A stretch of 64,000 bases of DNA from Gorsachius magnificus. Taxonomy: Eukaryota > Chordata > Aves > Pelecaniformes > Ardeidae. A program made the translations under genes and the position numbers. The stretch lies in NCBI GenBank assembly GCA_034008185.1, contig CM067085.1:56898602-56962601 (forward strand), written 5' to 3'. Below the pieces are notes generated by a model. The model ran no database searches. It was not told where the DNA came from and worked only from the letters and a program-made list of their open reading frames with translations. Each line of letters opens with the position of its first letter. Positions within the stretch are counted from its first letter, which is position 1. This document shows positions 11,501-22,800 of the stretch, piece by piece.

Positions 11501-11704
11501 ATATAAAGCAGCACAGATCCACCAATAGAGTCATCTTGATTTATGCCAGCTGTAATTCTTGCCCACAATATTTAACGGCTTTTATTAAATATTTAATTAT
11601 CCTTTTGAATACTTTCCTTGATCTCTGCCCTTTTCTCCTGGGATGAGTTCCCAGGCAGCCAGCACTGACACTACTTCTGTAAGAATATTAAATGTTTATA
11701 GAGA
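8560..11704. other. Non-coding stretch, nothing recognised
   Basis: Frames up to 156 codons occur (for example 9339-9809, plus), but they show no domain, codon bias or splice context that I can support. No repeat family was recognised. Confidence 0.5.
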
Positions 11705-11995
11705 TTTTTATATCGGATGATCTCAAACTGCTTAACACGGTGGAAAGGATTAGTCACCTCGCCTTTGAAACGGAATACATTCTCTACTCCGCTCTGAAAA
11801 CATTATTTACCGCAAGTTTTTCAGGAGAGAACTAAGAATATAGGGGAAATGTAGACAGAGCTGGAGGTTAATTATTCAAGCATGAATCTGGCCAGGACAG
11901 CGAGATTAACCTCTGTGTTACTTCAGAGAAGGTGCTGTGCAGTCCTTAAGTACTGCAACTCATCTGAGCTCCTGTTTTACATATCAGCTACAGAG
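11705..11995 (+). repeat. Ancient interspersed repeat remnant (vertebrate SINE/LINE-tail type)
   Basis: GATCTCAAACTGCTTAACA near 11719 resembles the GATCTCAAAGCGCTTTACAAA motif common in old amniote repeats. About 170 bases on, GGCCAGGACAGCGAGATTAAC and then GAGCTCCTGTTTTACATATC resemble an old vertebrate repeat remembered as GGCCAGGACACCGGGATTAAC...GGACCTCGGTTTTACGTCTC. Spacing and order fit, but the family name is not certain. Confidence 0.4.
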
Positions 11996-14900
11996 GGTCA
12001 TTTACACCATTACGGGATGGACTCTGTTTGAGGCTAAACGATGCAATGTGCCAAATGTGTGTTTATCCTCCTCCTTTTTTCAGCTGTAATTTGCTACTTT
12101 GAGTATAACTAAGCGAGCAGCTTTATTTTTCTTACCATATAAACCAAGATCTCAGAACAGCACCCAATTAAAAGAAGAAATACTTTTCTGCACTGCAGTG
12201 CGTGTGTGCACGTACAAATTGTGCTGGCAATTTTAAAGACTGCAATAGACTTCTTTTACCAATGGTTTTCCTGGCTCTTGAGGGGGAACAGCCGAATAAC
12301 CTAAGGCAAATATCTGAATGTGTTTCTGGTAATGACCTGGTTCTGAAGCTGTGTATCAAAGGGGCAGTTTGGCACGGGCTGTTCTTTCAATATACATAAA
12401 TTGAGGGATCTCATGTTAAAAGTTGTAATTTATTCTTGGCTTGTTTTAGATAGCCCCGGTTTTCCATAGAGTGTTCCAGCATCCCAAGGAGTCTCTTTAG
12501 AAAATGAAATGCAATTTGGCACCTGGAATGTCCTCATATTTTATTTAAACAAGCAAAATGCATCTTAATTTTTGAGGTGTGCAATACATATTGATATGCC
12601 AGAACACTGAGAAAAAATGGCTTTCTGTTTTGCAGCAGGGAGACTTATGGGTAGGGTGCTCACGTGGTTGTGTTTATATATGGGACCTTTTGAATGAGTA
12701 CAAAACCTTCCCACAGATATCAGGTAGGAACAGTCACTTTTAGTGCCATTGCCAAGTCACCAGTTACTGCCGCCAGCCCCTCACACAGGCATGCTCACAG
12801 GACAGAAATCGCCACGAGCACTTGTCCTTGTCCTTTGAGATGTCTAGAACATGCCACCACAAAATGCCACAAACTTTTATTTTGAAAATGCTGTTGTTTA
12901 AATTAATATATGTAATTTGAAGCAGAAGGGTGAAATCCCAGCTGAGTCTAATAGCACACGTACCATCAGGTTACCATGGCATTACACGTTGACAACACAG
13001 AAATCAATTTTGACAAATGACTTGCTTCCCTAAACCTGTAGCAGTTTAACATTAAAAACATGGGCAGACAACACAGGGTGTCAGCCATGGAGCCTGACCA
13101 GGAGGAATCCAACTAGCCATCGCCTCCTGCTCTGAAGCAAACCAGTGTTGAACAGAGCAAGTGGGTTTTACTTCCAGATAGAAAATGCTGAAAGAATAAG
13201 AATCAGAGTTGCACAGCCAAGATCAATTGAAATACACTTATTTTCTTCCACGCAACCATGAGTTTTGACTCTGTGTACATACATAAACACATATTTACTG
13301 TGCTGAATAAACTCATAAATTATTCTTTAACTTAAAAAAACTATTAGATATGAAATCAAGGGAAATGGGGCTAGTTAATGTTTACAGAATGAGTAGAATG
13401 TGCTATTCCCTAGTGGTCTGATATAACAATACATAATACATCAATAATTAGGAATCGTAATAAAAAAATTCTGTGGACGACAGCTCATCTGCAGTATTGG
13501 ACTGAAGAATGTGTTTTAAACTTCACTCCAGCTTCATTGAAGGGGGCTGATATGACTTTAATTGCTTAGCCACAGCAAGCACGCCCATGAACCAAGGGTC
13601 TATGCTCTTCCTCAGTTAAACTTGTTACAACTTACACAGGAAATCAACTGCAGTTTTCCCACCTTTGAAAGCGATGGGATTATTTCTGGTAAATCCTTAA
13701 CTCGAATTCCAGAGCGCCATGGTTCAGTCCTGGCAAGGTGCCTGACTGGCCATGCCTTTGGGTTGTCTTATAAGCTTAGACTCTGCACACATGGAGCAGA
13801 GCCCCAGAGCACCCCACTGGCCTAAAAATGGGTGGATATTTCTGCTTTTGAGGATGTGGTTTGGGTGAGGCTTCCAGACTGGATGGGGGTGGATCTGCGT
13901 GTCCTGGGTCCCTCAGAAGGTACCTGCTATGGGGCTCCAGTGGTTGGGAAAGTCTCACTCAGCAGTGTTACAGTCCAGCCTTATAAAAGTGAAGCAAAAA
14001 TTCTGAGTTTAAAAAGACTTTGCAGTCATTACAATGCTGTTTCATGAAGTGTCTTTGCCAGGTTTATACCAACAAACAACCTATACAAAGCCATACTCTT
14101 CTAAGGGAAATTTCACTATATTATTTTTAAAATTTAGACTCTCTGCTCCATCCTGTGCATACACATGCTATGCAGCTATTGGAGTAAATCAGGGAGGGAA
14201 AATGTTCGGTTCAGTCAAGGACATGATCTTGTGTTTTAACATCTCTCATTTTCCTGATTCCCATCCTCTCCTCATGTTCTCTCTAATCTTTTTCCTACTC
14301 ATATGCCTTTCACTTTCAGGAGGGGCTAATTTATCTCACTCTTGTAAAGTGAGGGAGAGGAAAAAGGAAAAAGCCAGCTATAAAGATGGAGTTATATACA
14401 TTCAGTATGTAATGACTATATTTAAGATGCACTTGAAGACAATGGGCAGCACCTTCATTACTGTGTTATTGCTTCTTACAGCAAAGTTACTCCATCGCTA
14501 GCAAATAAATCCCAGAATCCCATGGCATAATGATTGTGATTTTTCTTTCATGAATATCACAAAAATACCCTAAAAAGCTATTAAAAATTTTGACCAAAAC
14601 TGCAAATAGCAAAGAAATTCTACATCCAAGACCAGTAATTTGTTCTTGGAAATATCAAGAGATCTCAAAGGCTTTTAGTCAGCCCCAGAGTGTTTGTCAC
14701 AGAATGGAATTAGAGATGGAGCAGTGGCTTAAGGATTGAACATTTTTCTTTGATGTGGTCTAGTTCACCCCCATCTCTTATTTCAGTTTCTTGTTCATTT
14801 TTAATTTAAATGTGTGCTTGACAGAAGTGTTAAAAATGTCATAGAAATAAATTGTCACTGATACATTTTTAAATTTATGTTTGCTTCAGAAGAACTGTTG

Positions 14901-17900
14901 GCAGGCTCTGAGATGTTCTAACACTTGTCTCTCTCTCAAAATCAACCAGTGATTGCAGTGAAAATTTGGGACCTTCCACATCACTGAGAATTAGCCCAGC
15001 TCTGCTCTCACTGGGGAAAAACATTCACATTGACCATGGGGGCAGAGGTAGGATATCAATGAAGACTTGTGAAAACCTGAACATTTGGGACTGTTATGGT
15101 GTTTCCATTCAAGAAGCATCCATCCTTCTCCAGGTGCTGTTTGGGTTCTGTCCCAGCAGAGGAGGGCAAGGTCAGCACAGAGCGGGTCTGTGGCTGCCAC
15201 TCAGGAGAAAGGTCTGTCCTTCCCAGTATTTCTACACTTCCTGATGTAATTTTCTGCTTTGAATTTGCTCACTCACTTTCTGGACAAAATCTGTAACAAT
15301 GACAGAATCCTGCAGTGGCTTTAAATCTACACTGAATACCGGTGGGATTTTTCATAGTAAAAGTTTAGTGCTGGAAGAATAAGTTGGACATTGTGTACAT
15401 GCATTATCCAAAAAGCACCAGAACTTCATAGGTCAGGTTTGGGTGCCAGTAGGAATTGCAAAGCTCAAGTTACCCCTTAAGTCAGCCATCCCCACCTTGG
15501 CAATGAGGGATGGGGATGGGTGGCAGGAGTGAGCATCTCTTCCCTGGGGGAAACCTGGCTGGCTGCTGGCCCCCTCCCCCCCCACCCCCCACCCCCCCCA
15601 TCACTGCGGACTATGCTGCTGACAGCACTGGGGCATGCTCTGACGATTAATGATCCAAAATCACTTCTCGACACTCCTCTGCTGACATTACTTCACTCAC
15701 TCATCACTAATCTTTCATGATACTGCAAAAGCTTGCAAATTTCAAAGCAAATTTGATATTAAAAAAGAAAAAAAAGAGCTAGAAGGAAACATACAAAAGC
15801 AGAGCACAGGACTGATGATATTTATGTTATGATGGATGAAATGAAACTCCCATTTTCATTGCAAATGGTTGGACATATGGACTATAATTGGGGAACTTTT
15901 AAGCAGAGATTTCAGCTATATCTCACCACAGCAGTTAGTATAGCTGAAATGCCTGACAAATGAAAAACAGCATTGCTTCTCACAACTGCAAGGTCACCAG
16001 CAATTGATAATATGAATATATTTACATACACTTTTCTCCTTCTCAGTGAAGAAAACGTGTCAATACAGAGGTGATTTTTGCAAAGACTTGACGTGTGCTG
16101 CTCCTGAAGAAGGACGAGCCACAGGCAGAGATGTCTTCAGCAGCAGGGCAAGGCGATGGGGAGGAATACTTTTGTCACAGACTAAAGGTGGAACAAACCT
16201 TGGTCACAAAAACTTGGTCAAAGCCAAGAATCCAAAGTCAGAAGTAAAAGACCCATCATTACAACCCCAGCAGGGCCACCACCAGAGAGTATGGGCTGGG
16301 AGGCTGCCCGAGGCTGAGTCGTGGGGGTCTGGGCAGTGGATGAGCTGGGGCTCTCCTTGCAGCTTGATTCAAATGGTACCAAACGATCCCCATCCTCAGA
16401 ATCTGTACACCTCTGTTTATCTTCATGCTGCTGGGCCATGCTCCAGTTACAGGCTAGGTGGGAAAAAGGACAAAAAGAAAGATGGGTTATGCCCATGTTA
16501 TCTAAGAACATGGGGTGGGAAGTAAGAACCTGCAGCTCAGCCTCCTGTAACTCCAACAGCTGCTGAACAGGACAAGAGGTGTGATGCTCCTGCTCTCCCT
16601 TCCGGACCTTATGAGGAAACAGAGAGAAAATGTGGCATCTGGCCCTGGGTAGGATGTTATTTCACAGGCTTAAAGCGTGTGCATGTGTTCAGACTACAAA
16701 ATCGTAAGGAGTATGTACCCACTTGTTCACACAGCAATAGTGCTATGGGTGTCCAGGGGGACATGCTTCTGCTGACAGGAATGTAGCCCACCATATAGAC
16801 AGTATCTCATTGTCAGCATCTGCGTATTTTGACTTAACTAACACAAATATGAGAAGGGTCCATGTCAGAAACAAAGCAAGCCTGTCAGATCTTGGCAAAT
16901 GTCCTAAAATCTGGCTGTGAATGCACACACAGGGGAATGGTCTATCTGCAGTTCGTGTGAGTCTTGTAGGCAGGGCTCCTGTGAAATGTGGTCTGGGGTA
17001 TGCACTGCAGTGGAGCTAGCTCCTGAAATGCAGCCTCCCAGCGCCTGCCCCCACGGGCAGCTATTCTATCAAAAACCTCCCAAATCCGCAGGCCCAGGTA
17101 CGAGATTCTTCTTGTTTGCATGGGATCACAGATGTGATACCTCCCTAAGGTGTAAAAAAGATACAGGATGACATTTTGAAAGGTGGTTTGAATAAGAATT
17201 TTGAAAGTATTTGTATGCTTAAACTCATAAAGTGTCATGGGAAACTGCTGCCACGGTCTCTATCCAAACACTTTTTAGCCCAAGTCGTAATGAAATGTAA
17301 AAGAAAGGAAATGAGAAAATCTGAGGAGTGCAATTTGCCTATTGCTTTGTAGCTCATATCTACAAATTGCTTAGCACAATTTTGTTAGTTACACTGGGAT
17401 TGTGAATGTGCTTGTATTCTGTTTGGTTATTATTATTTCTAGCCGAAGACAGCCTTGCCACACAGCGAACCTGCAAGTCCCAAACAATCGTTATTAGTAG
17501 ACCAAATCCCAGCACTATGAGGAGCATATTAACACCACAGTTTTCAGGTACAGCTCTAATAACAGTTACTGAAAGACAGTGCCATGCACAGAGCTAGAAA
17601 GTGCTGCTACTAATGCCCTGATAAACCACTTCCCAAATTGTTTTATGGAATATTCATCACTGTGGAACTAATGCAGCTCTCAGAATATTATTACCCACCT
17701 TTTCCTTTTGACCTTTACCAGGCAGGGTGGTTTGTTTACACTGGTCTAGATCTCAAGGCACCCCTATTGACCATAGAGCAGCTGACCAGTTTTTGCAACA
17801 AAGTGTCTCCAGGATATAGGGCATCTGAGTTTTAATGCCTGCAGCCTAATCAAAGAATAACAGTTAAATGGCACCATTCGATATTTAGACAGAGCTGCAC

Positions 17901-20200
17901 AGAGAAACGTACAGATAGCATGCCAAAAATAAAGGAAAAGAAAAAAGTGGTGCAAAAGTGATAATACAGGTTGTATTAGATACTATCTGAACTGGAAGCA
18001 GCTAAAGTCAGATTTCTCCCCATGTTCCATCACTGGAGAAGGGGAGAGGCTCTTTCCCTCCCCCCAGGAGAGCCACCCTCAGGCTGTGCATCCTCTTGGC
18101 TGCCTCAACCGCACCATCCCCTGCCACGCTCACCCAGCTGATGTTGACTTTCCCAGGTCAGGCTTAACCACGGGTGGTTGCTCGTTCCTGCTGTCCCTGC
18201 TGGGTGCAGTGGGTGCTACCTCCCTGTCCCACCCCTGTCGTTGCTCCGCAGCAGCATCCTGCCAGCAGTGGTACAGGTAGGGAAGGGATCCTCTTTCCAC
18301 TGCTACATGGCTGCCAGCCACTCTCTCATTTCAAAATCTTTCTCTGGGCAGGGTTTTGTGTGAATGCAGATTTCCTCTCCAGCTAACAAGGCCCACACAG
18401 TGCCACAAGATGTCCTCGAGCTGTCATACCTTTCTCGGCACCACAGATTGGTGTCCTCACAGTTTTCATACACCCACCACCAGCCCATGCACTGTGCCTG
18501 TCCATAAGGCTGCACGTGGGACCTTTGACACACGCCGTGATGAATTGTACTTCTTATTTTCTTTCCCTTGAATTTCATTCACTTTAAAAGTTCATTTTCC
18601 TGGCAACTCTTCCAGCTTCTGCAGATTTATGCTGTGGGTGAATTTAGTGCTAGCAGCAGAGACCCCCCAGCTCTGCTTGTGCCCGGCAGGGGCAGGGGCC
18701 AGGAAGGGCTTCCCACGCACTTCTGCATGATGGAGCCGCCACACGCCTGCGATGCAGCTTCCACAGCTCTCTGGTACAGGGGCTGGCAATTGGGCTGATA
18801 GCACCAAATGATGCCTGTGGATGTGTGTTTAATCTGAGAAAAATGGGGGAGGAAGAGGCCATCAAATGAATTTTCGTTTGTAATTGAGATTAAGATCTGA
18901 ACCCACCTTTTCGGAGACAAAGGGCAACTGTCCGCAATCACTGTGATATCCAGCCTCTACCCCTTGGTAATTAATATTGTCCAACTGCCCATCAATTACT
19001 TGTGGCTAAATTGTTGTAGATTATTTGCATTCCATACCTGCAATCCAAATCTATTGACCTGCTACCATGCAGTTTTCTGTACTTAAACCCATCAACGTAA
19101 GTGCTCACAGAACTGGCAGAAAGGGCTGATTGACAGCTGCCCATCAAAGACGTTGCCCATAATTTGTCTGTTGCAGTGAATAGCTCATCCTGGAGTTCTT
19201 CTCTAGAGGTTTTCATAATGTATGAAAGGATTTTATTCTTACTAGGTTACTTTTATGTGTCTATGGAAATAGCTCTCTAAAGTCAGGAGAAGTCAGAACC
19301 AAAATAATTCCCCGCCTTAAATAAACTTTGTGAAAAATTTGATTATTTCTCCCTCAACTGCTGGCATGCCACTGCTGAAAACTGCAATACTCATCATAAG
19401 CTTATCAAATACAGTTATCAGTGGAGGGAGGATTGGCTTTTTTGTGCAACACTAGCAGGTAGGTGAAGTACAATGATCTATGATTCTCTGGTTTTTGTTA
19501 AACAGCAACTGAGAAGCGGTGGCTTTGTGACAATCAGAGGGTTTTTTCTTGAGCTGATCGAACACCTGACGGGCCTTCCTATTAGACAGAAGTAGGTAGC
19601 TCTTTCCACAGCTGGAAAATGGCACAGCAGTATGTAAAACGCGATGAATATTTTTGGCAGGGTGTGTAATATTTTAGATATTATGAACCATCAGAGATAG
19701 ATTTATAGGTAATATCTGCATGTCTGGAGTGACAACTGGAGGATTGATGCTCCGAACATCTGGGTTTTTACCTTCCCATTCCCACTGATTTATTCCAGTG
19801 TCTCTGGGTGTGCCACTGAACGCACTTTCCTTGACTTGTTGAACAAAAACCTGCCTTGATGGAAAAACTCATGTGAAAGGAAAGCTGGTACATTGTTAGT
19901 GGATTTGATCTCATATAAGCACTTGGAAACCCAAGAAATATTAATATAGAAGCACTTTGAATTGTCAGGTTTGTTTTCTCTGGATGCAGAGGCAAAAAAT
20001 TTAAATAGCAAATGTTTGAGTTCACCGAGGGATAATAAATCTACATGCTAGTTGAAACCTCCCTTTCTTCCCAAAAGCTGTAGGTAGAGCATTTCATATG
20101 TTTTACACATCACTAGATGACACCTGCTGAAGTCGTTTAGAAGGATATGGCGTTAGGCAATATACATTGTAATTTATTTATACATATTTCCCTTGGTGCT
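11996..20200. other. Non-coding stretch
   Basis: Contains the C-rich tract at 15570-15599. Otherwise it is unremarkable AT-rich to mixed sequence. Frames at 14034-14501 (155 codons) and 16046-16525 (159 codons), both plus, have no recognisable domain. I see no gene or repeat family here. Confidence 0.5.
15570..15599. repeat. C-rich low-complexity tract
   Basis: Thirty bases of C interrupted by one T and two A residues. The minus strand is G-rich with four or more G runs, so it could form a G-quadruplex. Confidence 0.9.
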
Positions 20201-21064
20201 AAGTTTCATAAGAGCCTTTACAGAAAGTCTCGATCAGGACTTCGGTAACAAAGCAAAGGGATGGCTCTGGAGGCCTTGCAGTGGGGGGTCCTGGAGGGGA
20301 CTGCTGGCCCTTGGAGCAGGGAGGGGACTCCCCAGTGCAATCACTTCTCACCTGGGCAGCTGAGACATCAACCACCAAACTGCGGGGCGGCAGTGGGGGG
20401 CTTGGCCAAGGCCAAGATGCAATGGTTTGAGGTGGTTTTACAGAAAATGTACATGAACAAGGAAGATGAAAAGGTGAGTGCAGAGTGTGCGTTAGGGCGT
20501 AGGCACCCCGAGCACTCCGGGGCCCTGGGGCGGTGGGGGGCCATGGTACAGGGCACAGTGACCTCCTCAGCACGATGTAAAGCACTGGAAATGCTAAACA
20601 GACCTTTGTGCCCCAGTTGGGAGTCGCTCCCTTGTGATCAGTGAGCCTGTAACTCAGTTCTGGGCCGTTTCGGCTGCTCGTTATCCCAACTGATCAGATC
20701 GTAACACAGACAGTTTGAATGCTTGCCCAGTCCATGCCATTATATAAATTATTTTCCAATATTATCCCAGACAGAAATACAGCGGCATATAAGGAAACGT
20801 GGATCCTTTGTATGAGAGGGTCATGATAGATAAAAATGATAATGGGTACTGTAGTGCCATAATCAAAGTCTAATTGTCTCATTAATTAAGAGCAATATTC
20901 GGTTATGTATTGGGTCCTAGAGTGATTATGACTCAAATGCCTACTAAAACGCATGGATTTATCTTCTGGCTTGCAGTTTTCAGCCAGGCAAAGCATTTGG
21001 TGGAGGTCAAACAGTTCAATTGCTGCTTTAAAATGTAGTTGAACTTTAGGCATGAATAATCATT

Positions 21065-21215
21065 GATCTGCCGCTCGGCTCGCCAGCCCTCGGACACTGC
21101 TGCAGCGCCGGGGAGCCGTCACGGCAGCTCTAATTGCTGTCAGCCAGTACAGGGAAACCTTCTTGCCCCACGGCCGCATCCCGGCACGCCGTTGCCAAAA
21201 AGCCGGGCCAGGGAT
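21065..21215. promoter_or_regulatory. CpG-dense cluster (possible orphan CpG island)
   Basis: I count 14 CpG dinucleotides in about 150 bases, within DNA that is otherwise AT-rich and CpG-poor. There is no associated open frame or known gene. Promoter or enhancer activity is inference. Confidence 0.35.
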
Positions 21216-21322
21216 GAACAACTGAGGCACTTCAAGGGGTCCGGGACCACTGGCCATTCATTTATCCACCATTCACAGACAGTTGTATCTGCACGTTTTA
21301 GTGCAAACTCCTAAAATATGTG

Positions 21323-21337
21323 CCCCCCCCCCCCCCC
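21323..21337. repeat. Poly-C run
   Basis: Fifteen consecutive C residues. Confidence 0.95.
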
Positions 21338-21859
21338 AGTTTTCTGATGCTGATCAGGCTAATTTTCAAAAGTTCCCTGCCAAATATGAACCACTGGTAA
21401 CACTGGCTGTTCTGGGGTAATTAGATCAAGATTCAAGCAATTTGCTGTAGGGCCTGAACTCAGACCATCCTTCATATGTCTCTGTGCTAGATCTGTCTTT
21501 AAATTAGATTATAATGAGCTTGGCAGCACTATTAATAATACAGCAAATCATGGGAGAGCATGGTTTTATTTCATTGGTATAATGTGCACAATTGTGCTGC
21601 TTTCACTCATGCAAAGTAGGTGACTGCCATGAGCTTCTGCATTTTTTAATCATAAAAATCAAATAGTAGGATACATGAGTTTCTAAAAATTAAAAATGCT
21701 TGAGCTCCTTTACAGGAATAAAATGGGTCTAAGACAGGAAGTTTAACAAATTATTTTGAGACAGCATTGCTTAGTTTAAATATCATTAGGGTCCTACCAT
21801 TGGAGTTTATTTTATTTAAATTTTGGGGTTGCTGGGTTTAATAAATGAGAATTCGCCTC

Positions 21860-22190
21860 AGTTCAGGTAAGGTGAGGGGGCACCTGGCCTGCAAGGGGAG
21901 GGGGCAGCCAGTGGGGCAGGCGCCTCCATTTCCCTCACGCGTGCGGCGGGGCGGCAGGATGGCCTCCCCCGCCTGTGCAGGCTGCCTGGCTGTGGGCCAG
22001 GCCTCCCCACGGCCAGGCCAGGGGAAGGCAGCGCCTGCCTGGGTCCGAACCAGCAGCTGCAGCGTCGCGGGCCCGGCCGGGTCAGAGCCCCTGGGCAACA
22101 GAAGGGACAGGGATCAGGGCACTGTGCCCCTCGCCCCGCTGCCAGCCCGGCCCAGGGACATCCAGCTGGGGCCTCACCTGTGCCCGCCAC
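21860..22190. promoter_or_regulatory. GC-rich, CpG-dense segment (possible CpG island)
   Basis: I count about 19 CpG dinucleotides between 21920 and 22190, in strongly GC-rich sequence flanked by AT-rich DNA. Both strands carry open frames of 110-145 codons, a usual side effect of high GC. No gene was recognised. It lies about 0.7 kb from the cluster at 21065-21215, and together they suggest a regulatory or promoter region. Confidence 0.4.
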
Positions 22191-22589
22191 AGAGGTGTGG
22201 CGTTACACTTACTCATTTTCCCCATGGTTCACCTCACACCAGACAGAAAACAAATTTTGATTTACACCATCCGTGTTTCTGAGAGGCTTCCCCCACCACA
22301 GGATGTCAGAAGGGAGGAGGGGCAAAGAGAATAAACCCATTACTCTGTGATTTTGTGACTATCCCCACACTTTATGTTATTTTAGTGCCTGTAAGGAGTG
22401 CAGAGGTCACACTGGCCTGCGTGTAGCCATGCAAATGGATACCCTGCTGCCGGGGAAATCACTGGCGAGGATGGGGCTGGGACTGGGTAAAGCCTTGCTT
22501 TTAATGAGGGGCATCAGCAGTTTCGGGAGGACACGTGCCAGGCTGTGGAAAGCTACCAGGGACCTTCCTTGGGGCTCTTTAATGAGACT

Positions 22590-22800
22590 TCTTTGCAATT
22601 TTGATTAATGACTTTGGCATAGAAAGATGGAGTACACTGAGGAAATCTGCTGACGATGCAAAGTTGAGAGATACCGTCAGTACAGGAGGGGGCTGGACTA
22701 TACTGTGCAGAATTAACAAAATGACCTTAAGAACTGGAGTAACATAATTGGGATGGGGCTTAATAATACGAAATGCAGGAACATGCACCTGGGGTCCTAC
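22590..22800 (+). mobile_element. Ancient CR1/L3-type RT fragment
   Basis: Plus-strand translation with frameshifts gives LINDFG, then a KSADDAKLRD stretch near 22645-22675, then GLNNTKCRNMHLG near 22753-22791. These align in order with [18 protein letters not shown] and [12 protein letters not shown] of the CR1 reverse transcriptase. The catalytic ADD core is still visible. The fragment is short and decayed. Confidence 0.5.

Noticed and set aside
14034..14501. 155-codon plus-strand frame with a hydrophobic stretch
   Set aside because: AT-rich chance frame without a recognisable family or splice context.
16046..16525. 159-codon plus-strand frame
   Set aside because: Low-complexity, mixed composition with competing frames and no recognised domain.
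17443..17547. Segment between TTTCTAG and a GTACAG donor, open in one plus frame
   Set aside because: Isolated, no phase partner or coding bias. Such pairs are expected by chance.
21838..22334. Open frames of 86-145 codons on both strands
   Set aside because: Explained by high GC content. Proline/alanine/glycine-rich with no family match.
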